NCBI GenBank assembly: GCA_029465975.1
Contig: CM055728.1
Span: 9,663,619-9,727,618 of the forward strand
Source: Dallia pectoralis
Lineage: Eukaryota; Chordata; Actinopteri; Esociformes; Umbridae
Direction of reading: 5' to 3'
DNA: 64,000 bases
The position numbers were made by a program, and so were the translations under genes. Positions 13,481 to 25,154 of the stretch are shown piece by piece; position 1 is the stretch's first letter, and each line of letters starts with the position of its first letter. Under the pieces are notes generated by a model. The model was not told where the DNA came from. It saw nothing but the letters and a program-made list of their open reading frames with translations, and ran no database searches.

Positions 13481-14596
13481 TATTCCAATGGTTATTCAGA
13501 CCATTCTATTTTTTGTGTGTTCCAATGGTTATTCAGACCATTCTATTCTGTTGTGTGTTCCAATGGTTATTCAGACCATTCTATTCTGTTGTGTGTTCCA
13601 CTTCCAATGGTAATTCAGACCATTCTATTCTGTTGTGTGTTCCAATGGTTATTCAGACCATTCTATTCTGTTGTGTGTTCCAATGGTTATTCAGACCATT
13701 CTGTTGTGTGTTCCAATGGTTATTCAGACCATTCTATTCTGTTGTGTGTTCCAATGGTTATTCAGACCATTCTATTCGGTTGTGTGTTCCAATGGTTATC
13801 CAGACCATTCTATTCTGTTGTGTGTTCCAATGGTTATTCAGACCATTCTTTTCTGTTGTGTGTTCCAATGGTTATTCAGACCATTCTATTCTGTTGTGTG
13901 TTCCAATGTTAATTCAGACCATTCTATTCTGTTGTGTGTTCCAATGGTTATCCAGACCATTCTATTCTGTTGTGTGTTCCAATGGTTATTCAGACCATTC
14001 TATTCTGTTGTGTGTTTCAATGGTTATTCAGACCATTCTATTCTGTTGTGTGTTCCAATGGTTATTCAGACCATTCTATTCTGTTGTGTGTTCCAATTGT
14101 TATCCAGACCATTCTATTCTGTTGTGTGTTCCAATGGTTATTCAGACCATTCTATTCTGTTGTGTGTTCCAATGGTTATTCAGACCATTCTATTCTGTTG
14201 TGTGTTTCAATGGTTATTCAGACCATTCTATTCTGTTGTGTGTTCCAATGGTTATTCAGACCATTCTATTCTGTTGTGTGTTCCAATGGTTATTCAGACC
14301 ATTCTATTATGTTGTGTGTTCCAATGGTAATTCAGACCATTCTATTCTGTTGTGTGTTCCAATTGTTATTCAGACCATTCTATTCTGTTGTGTGTTCTAA
14401 TGGTTATTCAGACCATTCTATTCTGTTGTGTGTTCCAATGGTAATTCAGACCATTCTATTCTGTTGTGTGTTCCACTTCCAATGGTAATTCAGACCATTC
14501 TATTCTGTTGTGTGTTCCAATGGTTATTCAGACCATTCTAGTCTGTTGTGTGTTCCAATGGTTATTCAGACCATTCTAGTCTGTTGTGTGTTCCAA
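13481..14596. repeat. 38-bp tandem array, about 29 copies
   Basis: The unit reads CCAATGGTTATTCAGACCAT then TCTATTCTGTTGTGTGTT. Two units carry the same CACTTC insertion (13599 and 14474, 875 bases apart, about 23 units), which suggests block duplication. All three plus-strand frames are open over long stretches. Confidence 0.97.
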
Positions 14597-15575
14597 GTAT
14601 GTGATGTGACTTCAGATTCGAGAGCATGTTGAACCCCAGATGTTTTCTATTTGACTTTTCCTTTTTTGTGTGTTTTATTTTTAGTCCTTACCGACTCAAG
14701 GACATTTCAAGCAAAGGCATCTGTGGTATAATTCTATCTGCATGTCTTTTGTAAGTAAAACATTTGATGTATTTAAATAAATACTGTATCTACTCCTAAC
14801 ATGTTATAATGCATCTTTAACACTGAGCCTTGACTAAGTTGAGGGATGGTCACAGTGAATAACACAATGCACACATAGCAACACCTTGTCAGCTTGTTTT
14901 TTCAACTTTCACATTTGCATCTGTTTGCAGATGTAGTTACAGGTCTAGTAAAATGCAATGTTCCTTTGGCCACTGCATTTTTTTTTTTTACAATTGCAAA
15001 CATAATTTTGTCCAACCTGTAGTCACATTTACAAAACACTAAATACAATTAGCCCAACATCTGTCCGTTCTGGCCATATCATTAACACAATTCATGTTGT
15101 TTCCACAAAATATGCAGTCAATCAACCCATTTCTAAAACGTCAATGTTGTCTTTACATACAAGCTTGGCCAATACCAAAACAATGGATCTTCCTTTTCTT
15201 ATTCACAAATGCTTGCACACAAAACACGTCAGAACTGAAGACATAATAATCAAAACCTTAAATATTGTACAATTGTACTTCTCGAACAACAGCAGCTAAA
15301 ACTCAATATTGAGTGAAAAAACGGAAACATTGGGAAATATCTGTTTCATTGTAATTTGTGTAGAATAGATCATCCACAACTGTTTCCAATCACAATCAGA
15401 AACATAGCCAGGTGTTGACAGTCTGTCAATGACACAGACAAACCAAATGCTATCAAAAGCAAACGTTTTTGTAGAGTGAGTTCATTCAATGTGGTCAAAG
15501 AGCAACACAGAAACGGAAAGAAAAAAATAATACTGTAATGTCCAGACAATGGAGAGGAATAGCTGTGCCAAGGAG
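14597..15575. other. spacer between the 38-bp and 21-bp arrays, nothing recognised
   Basis: AT-rich unique sequence with a T9-10 run near 14980. No gene or element was recognised. Confidence 0.6.
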
Positions 15576-18500
15576 AGGGGTAGATGGACCTGGGAGAAGG
15601 GTAGATGGGCCAATGAGAAGGGTAGATGGACCTGGGAGAAGGGTAGATGGGCCAATGAGAAGGGTAGATGGACCTGGGAGAAGGGTAGATGGACCAATGA
15701 GAAGGGTAGATGGGCCATGTAGAGGGGTAGATGGGCCAATGAGAAGGGTAGATGGACCTGGGAGAAGGGTAGATGGACCAATGAGAAGGGTAGATGGGCC
15801 AATGAGAGGGGTAGATGGGCCATGGAGAGGGGTAGATGGGCCAATGAGAAGGGTAGATGGACCTGGGAGAAGGGTAGATGGGTCAATGAGAAGGGTAGAT
15901 GGACCTGGGAGAAGGGTAGATGGGCCAATGAGAAGGGTAGATGGACCTGGGAGAAGGGTAGATGGGCCAATGAGAAGGGTAGATGGACCTGGGAGAAGGG
16001 TAGATGGACCAATGAGAAGGGTAGATGGACCTGGGAGAAGGGTAGATGGACCAATGAGAAGGGTAGATGGACCAATGAGAAGGGTAGATGGGCCAATGAG
16101 AAGGGTAGATGGACCTGGGAGAAGGGTAGATGGGCCAATGAGAAGGGTAGATGGACCTGGGAGAAGGGTAGATGGACCAATGAGAAGGGTAGATGGACCT
16201 GGGAGAAGGGTAGATGGGCCAATGAGAAGGGTAGATGGACCTGGGAGAAGGGTAGATGGGCCAATGAGAAGGGTAGATGGACCAATGAGAAGGGTAGATG
16301 GGCCATGTAGAGGGGTAGATGGGCCAATGAGAAGGGTAGATGGACCTGGGAGAAGGGTAGATGGACCAATGAGAAGGGTAGATGGGCCAATGAGAAGGGT
16401 AGATGGGCCAATGAGAGGGGTAGATGGGCCATGGAGAAGGGTAGATGGGCCAATGAGAAGGGTAGATGGACCTGGGAGAAGGGTAGATGGGTCAATGAGA
16501 AGGGTAGATGGACCTGGGAGAAGGGTAGATGGGCCAATGAGAAGGGTAGATGGACCTGGGAGAAGGGTAGATGGACCAATGAGAAGGGTAGATGGGCCAA
16601 TGAGAAGGGTAGATGGACCAATGAGAAGGGTAGATGGGCCAATGGAGGGGTAGAGATGGGCCTGGGAGAAGGGTAGATGGGCCAATGAGAAGGGTAGATG
16701 GACCTGGGAGAAGGGTAGATGGGCCAATGAGAAGGGTAGATGGGCCATGGAGAGGGGTAGATGGGCCAATGAGAAGGGTAGATGGACCTGGGAGAAGGGT
16801 AGATGGGCCAATGAGAAGGGTAGATGGGCCAATGAGAAGGGTAGATGGGCCATGGGAGAAGGGTAGATGGGCCAATGAGAAGGGTAGATGGACCTGGGAG
16901 AAGGGTAGATGGGCCAATGAGAAGGGTAGATGGACCTGGGAGAAGGGTAGATGGACCAATGAGAAGGGTGGGATGGGCCTGGGCCAGAGAGGAAGGTAGA
17001 TGGACCAATGAGAAGGGTAGATGGGCCAATGAGAAGGGTAGATGGACCAATGGGAGAAGGGTAGATGGGGGTAGATGGGCCAATGAGAAGGGATGGACCT
17101 AGATGGGCCAATGAGATAGATGGACCTGGGAGAAGGGTAGATGGGCCAATGAGAAGGGTAGATGGACCTGGGAGAAGGGTAGATGGGCCAATGAGAAGGG
17201 TAGATGGGCCAATGGAGAAGGGTAGATGGACCAATGAGAAGGGTAGATGGACCAATGAGAAGGGTGGGAGAAGGGTAGATGGACCAATGCCAGATGGGCC
17301 ATGAGAAGGGTAGATGGGCCAATGAGAAGGGTAGATGGACCTGGGAGAAGGGTAGATGGGCCAATGAGAAGGGTAGATGGGCCAATGAGAAGGGTAGATG
17401 GGCCAATGAGAAGGGTAGATGGGCCATGTAGAGGGGTAGATAGATGGGGCCAATGGAAGGGTAGATGGGCCATGTAGAGGGGTAGATGGGCCAATGAGGG
17501 GTAGATGGGCCAATGAGAAGGGTAGATGGGCCAAAGAGAAGGGTAGATGGGCCAATGGAAGGGTAGATGGGCCAATGGAGAGAAGGGTAGATGGACCAAT
17601 GGGAGATGGGCCAATGAGAAGGGTAGATGGGCCAATGAGAAGGGTAGATGGGCCAATGAGAAGGGTAGATGGGCCAATGGAGAAGGGTAGATGGGCCAAT
17701 GAGAAGGGTAGATGGGCCAATGAGAAGGGTAGATGGGCCAATGAGAAGGGTAGATGGACCTGGGAGAAGGGTAGATGGGCCAATGAGAAGGGTAGATGGG
17801 CCAATGAGAAGGGTAGATGGGCCAATGAGAAGGGTAGATGGGCCAATGAGAAGGGTAGATGGGCCAATGAGAAGGGTAGATGGACCAATGAGAAGGGTAG
17901 ATGGGCCAATGAGAAGGGTAGATGGGCCAATGAGAAGGGTAGATGGACCTGGGAGAAGGGTAGATGGACCAATGAGAAGGGTAGATGGGCCAAGGAGAAG
18001 GGTAGATGGGCCAATGAGAAGGGTAGATGGGCCAATGAGAAGGGTAGATGGGCCAATGAGAAGGGTAGATGGACCTGGGAGAAGGGTAGATGGGCCAATG
18101 AGAAGGGTAGATGGGCCAATGAGAAGGGTAGATGGGCCAATGAGAAGGGTAGATGGGCCAATGGGGGTAGATGGGCCAATGAGAAGGGTAGATGGGCCAA
18201 TGAGAAGGGTAGATGGGCCAATGAGAAGGGTAGATGGGCCAATGAGAAGGGTAGATGGGCCAATGAGAAGGGTAGATGGGCCAATGAGAAGGGTAGATGG
18301 GCCAATGAGAAGGGTAGATGGGCCAATGAGAAGGGTAGATGGGCCAATGAGAAGGGTAGATGGGCCAATGAGAAGGGTAGATGGGCCAATGAGAAGGGTA
18401 GATGGACCTGGGAGAAGGGGGTAGATGGGCCAATGAGAAGGGTAGATGGGCCAATGGGAGAAGGGTAGATGGGCCAATGGGAAGGGTAGATGGGCCAATG

Positions 18501-20255
18501 GGAGATGGGCCAAGGGTAGATGGGCCAATGAGAAGGGTGGATGGGCCAATGAGAAGGGTAGATGGGCCAATGAGAAGGGTAGATGGGCCAATGAGAAGGG
18601 TAGATGGGCCAATGAGAAGGGTAGATGGGCCAATGAGAAGGGTAGATGGGCCAATGAGAAGGGTAGATGGGCCATGGAGAGGGGTAGATGGGCCAATGAG
18701 AAGGGTAGATGGACCAATGAGAGGGGTAGATGGGCCAGGGAGAAGGGTAGATGGGCCAATGAGAAGGGTAGATGGGCCAATAGATGGGCCAATGAGAAGG
18801 GTAGATGGACCAATGGGAAGGGGTAGATGGGCCAATGAGAAGGGTAGATGATGGGCCAATGAGAAGGGTAGATGGGCCATGGGAGAAGGGGGTAGATGGG
18901 CCAAGAAGGGTAGATGGGCCATGGAGAGGGGTAGATGGGCCAATGAGAAGGGTAGATGGGCCAATGAGAAGGGTAGATGGGCCAATGAGAAGGGTAGATG
19001 GGCCAATGAGAAGGGTAGATGGGCCAATGAGAAGGGTAGATGGGCCAATGTAGAGGGGTAGATGGGCCATGGAGAAGGGTAGATGGGCCAATGAGAAGGG
19101 TAGATGGACCTGGGAGAAGGGTAGATGGGCCAATGAGAAGGGTAGATGGGCCAATGAGAAGGGTAGATGGGCCTGGGAGAAGGGTAGATGGGCCAATGAG
19201 AAGGGTAGATGGGCCAATGAGAAGGGTAGATGGGCCAATGAGAAGGGTAGATGGGCCAATGAGAAGGGTAGATGGACCTGGGAGAAGGGTAGATGGGCCA
19301 ATGAGAAGGGTAGATGGGCCAATGAGAAGGGTAGATGGACCAATGAGAAGGGTAGATGGACCTGGGAGAAGGGTAGATGGGCCAATGAGAAGGGTAGATG
19401 GACCAATGAGAGGGTAGATGGGCCAATGAGAAGGGTAGATGGGCCAATGAGAAGGGTAGATGGGCCAATGAGAAGGGTAGATGGGCCAATGAGAGGGGTA
19501 GATGGGCCAATGAGAAGGGTAGATGGGCCAATGAGAAGGGTAGATGGGCCAATGAGAAGGGTAGATGGGCCAATGAGAAGGGTAGATGGACCAATGAGAA
19601 GGGTAGATGGGCCAATGAGTGAAGGGTAGATGGGCCAATGAGAAGGGTAGATGGGCCAATGAGAAGGGTAGATGGGCCAATGAGAAGGGTAGATGGGCCA
19701 ATGAGAAGGGTAGATGGACCTGGGAGAAGGGTAGATGGGAAGGGTAGATGGGCCATGGAGAGGGGTAGATGGGCCAATGAGAAGGGTAGATGGACCAATG
19801 AGAAGGGTAGATGGACCTGGGAGAAGGGTAGATGGGCCAGGGAGAAGGGTAGATGGGCCATGGGAGAGGGGTAGATGGGCCAATGAGAAGGGTAGATGGA
19901 CCTGGGAGAAGGGTAGATGGGCCAATGAGAAGGGTAGATGGGCCAATGAGAAGGGTAGATGGGCCAATGAGAAGGGTAGATGGGCCAGGGAGAAGGGTAG
20001 ATGGGCCAGAAGGGTGATGGGCCAGAGAAGGGATGGGCCATGATGATGGCCAATGAGAAGGGTAGATGGACCAATGAGAGGGGTAGATGGGCCAGGGAGA
20101 AGGGTAGATGGGCCAGGGAGAAGGGTAGATGGGCCATGTAGAGGGGTAGATGGGCCATGTAGAGGGGTAGATGGGCCATGTAGAGGGGTAGATGGGCCAT
20201 GTAGAGGGGCAGATGGGTCAATGAGAAGGGTAGATGGACCTGGAAGAGGGGCAGA
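15576..20255. repeat. 21-bp tandem array, about 4.7 kb, largest in the window
   Basis: There are two alternating unit types, GGGTAGATGGGCCAATGAGAA and GGGTAGATGGACCTGGGAGAA. In the left part they often alternate as a 42-bp dimer. Between about 18.1 and 18.4 kb almost only the first type is present. The central part (17.0-18.9) and right end have many short irregular units. The period is seven codons, so very long frames (up to about 1590 codons on the minus strand) are open in several phases. Confidence 0.97.
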
Positions 20256-20350
20256 GAGGACCATGCGAGAAGGAGAGGTAGGGGTGCGAATGTGTTGTGG
20301 TGTTCAAAGGGGAGCTGTCGTTACTGATGAAAAAAGAGCAACCATCATAG

Positions 20351-20554
20351 ACCATGTGATAAACCATGTGATAAACCATGTGTTCAACCATGTGATAAAT
20401 CATGTGATAAACCATGTGTTCAACCATGTGATGAATCATGAGATCAACCATGTGATAAATCATGTGATGGACCATGTGATAAACCATATGATCAACCATG
20501 TGATAAACCATGTAATAAACCATGTGATATATCATGTGATAGACCATGTGATAA
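20351..20554. repeat. 12-bp tandem array, 17 copies
   Basis: The unit is ACCATGTGATAA, with regular variants ACCATGTGTTCA and ATCATGTGATAA. It follows the 21-bp array after about 100 bases of other sequence. Confidence 0.95.
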
Positions 20555-20740
20555 ACTTTAATTAACCATTGTCTATCACTGAGGGAGGCTGGTGAAAGAG
20601 TCCAGTCTAATCTCAGACGGTCTACCATTATCCATTATCCATTACAGGTAAGCAATCCAATTCACAAGAGCTTCTTCTATCATAACAGTAATGTTGGTAA
20701 CTGTAGGCCACCAGTCCCAAAGCAAATACTGTATGTTGTG

Positions 20741-21377
20741 TTTTTGTTCCTTTAGGACACAACGTCTTCCTCTCGCCAGGGGAAGGAAGAAAGCTCCTCA
20801 ATGGAGACCAAAAACATGACATTGTGGACATGGTTATTGCTGACGAGACATTCAGACCAGAATTGTAGAGGACAACCTGATATTCCACAATGTAGATAAC
20901 ATTAGCCTGCCCACCATTGCTCGGGCACTGAGCAAACACTAAGGCACTACTACGTCCAGGTACAGTATGTTGTCTATTCAGTGGTCCGTTCTATACTGAG
21001 GTTGACAACGTATTATCTACATGTAAACATGAGTTACAGTACTAATACTGTGTTAGCTGTTTCTCAGAGTCATGGAGTTCGAGGCTAATCGAACCCCACA
21101 TGAAATCATTAATGTGGACGAGGCAGGGTTCAACCTGGCTAAGAAACGTTGGCAGGGAAGAAACGTCATCGGAAAAAGAGCCATTGTTGATGTGTCAGGT
21201 CTGAGAGGAGCAAATATATCAATGTGTGCTGCAATCTCAAGTGCTGGTCTGGTCCTGCCGAAATGCCAGATTGGTCCCTACAACACTGAGCGACTTCTTT
21301 TGTTTTTAGATGACCTCCACCAACGACTGGCGCCAGAGGCAGAAAGAGAACAGGTTGGAAGATTTCCTCACCACTAG
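20741..21377 (+). pseudogene. decayed IS630/Tc1-like (DDE) transposase fragment of a dispersed fish family
   Basis: Two blocks in order resemble the small fish transposase related to IS630/mariner. The first (20755-20940) reads through stops as RLSPGEERKLLNGD-like, then DNLIFHNVDNISLPTIARAL. The second (21072-21377) is open and reads EFEANRTPHEIINVDEAGFN, RGRNVIGKRAIVD-like, ISMCAAISSAGLVLPKCQIG and PYNTERLLLFLDDLHQR. DEAGFN holds a likely catalytic Asp. About 130 bases between the blocks have no recognisable frame, and the C-terminal part with the later catalytic acids is missing after 21377. No terminal repeats were found. Confidence 0.7.
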
Positions 21378-22027
21378 CTGCAGCATTTAGAACACATATT
21401 TAAATCCATTTACACAAAACAGTGCAAAAAAAGCAAAAACACACAGCACGACCGGTCAAGATGTACTGGGTAATAGACAATATGTAGTACGCATCTGAAT
21501 TGTGCAAAAAAGCAGTGTCCACGTTCAAGTGACAAATTGTGCAAAAGAGCAATATCTAGTTATATATACAGTTGTGCAAAAGAACAGCAATGTCCAGTTA
21601 TAGTGCAGGAATGGGATGTCCACTGTGGGGGAGGGGGGGTAAGGGCAGTCTAGTACTAGAGGCATATTTCATAGACTCACCGCAGTGGGGAAGAAGCTGT
21701 TCTAGTAGCGGAATGTTTTGGTCCTGATAGACCGTAGCTGTCAGCCAGAGGGAAGAGTTCTGAAGGTGCGCTGCTGTGAAAAGAGTTTAGAAAAAATATC
21801 TTAAGTATAGATGAACGCTTGTTAAAAAAACTGTAAATATAATTACAATATAACAATTACATTTTAAAATCCACAAATATTACACGTTTACACATCAAAT
21901 ATATATATATATATATACGTCAGTGCAAATAGCACTGAGCTAATAGAAAGAATAAACAAGATATGGATGAATAGAATAGTTCCAGGTGTTTAGCACCAGT
22001 GTTTACAATGTACATGCAACAGCCATG
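21378..22027. repeat. probable dispersed-element tail on the left side of the TG and 22-bp arrays
   Basis: The part 21680-21780 (GGGAAGAAGCTGTTCTAGTA, GGTCCTGATAGACCGTAG, AGAGGGAAGAGTTCTGAAGG) resembles a very common fish LINE-like segment. A related-looking piece (AACAGTCTGGTGGCCTCCAG, GTAGAAGCTATTTTCAGCC) is at 23451-23510, on the other side of the arrays. The family is not certain. An AT run lies at 21900-21917. Confidence 0.4.
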
Positions 22028-22336
22028 TGGACTGAATGTGTATGTGTGTGTGTGTGTGTGTGTACGTTGAGCATGTATGTTTGAGATTGACAGAGAATGT
22101 GTGTGGTGCTGTGTGTGTCTGCGGAGAGTTTGTGATTTGTGTGTGTATACAGAGTGTGTGTGTGTGGAGCTGTGTGTGTCTGTGGAGTTGGTGATTTGTG
22201 TGTGTATACAGAGTGTGTGTGTGGTGCTGTGTGTGTCTGTGGAGAGTTTGTGATTTGTGTGTGTATACAGAATGTGTGTGGTGCTGTGTGTGGCTGTGGA
22301 GAGTTTGTGATTTGTGTGTGTGTATACATGGTGTGT
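22028..22336. repeat. TG-rich microsatellite followed by about four copies of a 57-60-bp unit
   Basis: A (GT)n run near 22041-22062 leads into repeats of a GTGTGGTGCTGTGTGTGTCT, GAGTTTGTGATTTGTG and TATACAGA arrangement. The open frames here (Cys/Val- or His/Thr-rich) are simple-sequence artefacts. Confidence 0.9.
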
Positions 22337-22380
22337 GTTGAACATCTCAATGCGCAGAAGGGCCTTAAAGTGCTGATCCG

Positions 22381-23448
22381 AGCGCTGGACAGATATACAG
22401 TTAGCGCTGGACAGATATACAATTAGCGCTGGACAGATATACAGTTAGCGCTGGACAGATATATAGTTAGCGCTGGACAGATATACAGTTAGCGCTGGAC
22501 AGATATACAGTTAGCGCTGGACAGATATACAGTTAGCGCTGGACAGATATACAGTTAACGCTGGACAGATATACAGTTAGCGCTTGACAGATATACAGTT
22601 AGCGCTGGACAGATATACAGTTAGCGCTGGACAGATATACAGTTAGCGCTGGACAGATATACAGTTAAGGCTGGACAGATATACAGTTAGCGCTGGACAC
22701 TGGACAGATATACAGTTAGCGCTGGACAGATATACAATAAGCGCTGGACAGATATACAGTTAGCGCTGGACAGATATACAGTTAGCGCTGGACAGATACA
22801 CAGTTAGCGCTGGACAGATACACAGTTAGCGCTGGACAGATATACAGTTAGCGCTGGACAGATATACAGTTAGCGCTGGACAGATATACAGTTAGCGCTG
22901 GACAGATACACAGTTAGCGCTGCTGGACAGATATACAGTTAGCGCTGGACAGATATACAGTTAACGCTGGACAGATATACAGTTAGCGCTGGACAGATAT
23001 ACAGTTAGCGCTGGACAGATATACAGTTAGCGCTGGACAGATATACAGTTAGCGCTGGACAGATATACAGTTAGCGCTGGACAGATATACAGTTAAGGCT
23101 GGACAGATATACAGTTAGCACTGGACACTGATATACAGTTAGCGCTGGACAGATATACAATAAGCGCTGGACAGATATACAGTTAGCGCTGGACAGATAT
23201 ACAGTTAGCGCTGGACAGATACACAGTTAGCGCTGGACAGATACACAGTTAGCGCTGGACAGATATACAGTTAACGCTGGACAGATATACAGTTAACGCT
23301 GGACAGATATACAGTTAGCGCTGGACAGATATACAGTTAGCGCTGGACAGATATACAGTTAGCGCTGGACAGATATACAGTTAGCGCTGGACAGATATAC
23401 AGTTAGCGCTGGACAGATATACAGTTAGCGCTGGACAGATATACAGTC
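22381..23448. repeat. 22-bp tandem array, about 48 copies
   Basis: The unit starts AGCGCTGGACAGATATACAG. Marker variants recur about 425 bases apart: TTAAGG at 22665 and 23093, CAATAAGCG at 22735 and 23158, GATACACAG at 22795 and 23218. This shows a block duplication within the array. Confidence 0.97.
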
Positions 23449-25154
23449 AGCTTAACAGTCTGGTGGCCTCCAGGTAGAAGCTATTTTCAGCCTCTCCAGG
23501 CGATGACGCTCCTGAACTGTCCCTATCTATTCAATTGGTCGCCGAGGCAACAACAATATGCTATTGCCTTGACGATGCACCGGTCAAAGTTTGCGAGATG
23601 CTTCTGAGACATGTTTTTTTTTAAGCCACCTGAGGTCAAAGCTCATGCTCAGGACTGAGTGTCAGACTGGTTGGATCGTTCCAGTTTCTCTGTCATGTGC
23701 ACACAGAGCTCAACTCAAAGCTTATCACTTTCTCTACAGAACCCCTCTTTAACTCTGTCAATGAGTGAAGGAGGATGGGGGAGTGGGGGGCTCCTCACGC
23801 AACTGCAGTCCACAATCAGCTCTTCCTGATATGCTTTTAAGGAACTACGGTCCTAAAAGTAGAGCTGTAGTTGACGTTCTAAAATTAGTACAACCTGCGG
23901 TGAAGAATGTGTTAGGCTTGTCCGGGAACAAAGGTGTATGTAGCCTGGGTGGCTTTCCATTTGCAATCTGTTATGGTTTTAAGGCCCAGCCTTATCCTAT
24001 TTCACATCTGAATCCGTGAGTTGCAACTATTACGACGTGGTACTAAATGACCTTTGCTTTGGGGAGGTCATAGAAAGCAAGCATCTACTGACATCTTCTG
24101 TTGTTAACGAACGCTGTTCACTGCAATTGAACATGCTTTCAGTTTTGCGTAGATGTTACAGATTGGTTATACTTTAATAGCCACTGAGTGGGTACAACAT
24201 CTTCAATGGAGTTCTTGGTTACAGATCCGCGCTCTACTTGACTTTGGCTTGTTGACAGGGTGCAGCAGACGGAGGGGAATGCATGGAAATAACATGCTAG
24301 CGCATGGAATCCCACATATGGTGAAGCAGTTTGGGCTGGCGAAAGTCACGAAGTGCTGACATGGTTTATTAACCCAGGTAGACCTGCTTCACTCTTGTGT
24401 GTACATTGGTTATATAGAGAAAGTTACTCTGACATGTCTTTAAACTCACAGCAGCAACTCAGAACTTGGCGATTGCGTACAGGTTCTTTTATGTTAAATA
24501 TTCTAAAACAAACTACACTTTTTCTCAGATCAAGAATATATTTTAATGGAGAGTTGCACAGTGTTAGGTATTACAACCACCAGGGTGGGGACCATTTGGT
24601 TAAAATGTCTGTACATTGAGGCTACACATTGAAACTGTCATTAAAACTGTCCTTGAATATTCAACATTTTATTTAAATTTTATTTTAATTTGAAAATGAC
24701 AGGAACTGAAATTGGATTGACCCAAAGCCTGGTAAGTATCCTCGAGCTGGCTGCTGTGTGTTGACTCAGTCTATTATCTAGGAGCAAATTCCTCCTTAGT
24801 GCTGATTAGGAGGAAGACCACAGGGTTTCCGTCAGGGAGGACTCTATCGTCTTTCACCCAGACCCTCAGTGTCAAAGTCAACCAAGCACATTTAACAGGT
24901 TGTGGCAGTCCAGCGCAAAGCTCCTACAAACCAAAAAAATGCACTCTTTCTTTCCAAATTCAGTTTTTCTTTTTTTGCCATCAGACATCCACTTGGAAGT
25001 TGAACGTTAGTTCTGGCTGACTCCCGCACATCTGGAGCTACGTCTCTCTCACTTCATCGTACCAGACCGCAGAATAAGAACAGACCCCGTCCCCAGCACA
25101 GTCACTGCGCCAATCAATGGCGGCTTTGTATGCAGCGTGCAAGGGATCATTTAA
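23449..25154. other. stretch right of the 22-bp array, no gene recognised
   Basis: The first 170 bases look like part of a dispersed fish element (GTAGAAGCTATTTTCAGCC). The rest contains short open frames without recognisable similarity. Confidence 0.45.

Noticed and set aside
13421..14488. Cys/Phe/Tyr-rich plus-strand frames of 160-316 codons
   Set aside because: The 38-bp unit lacks stops in all three frames, so the same repeat peptide appears cyclically in each frame.
15482..20264. Very long minus- and plus-strand open frames (up to about 1590 codons) over the 21-bp array
   Set aside because: The period is seven codons, so several frames on both strands are open at once. The units contain indels that merely switch between open frames, and there are no unique domains or splice context.
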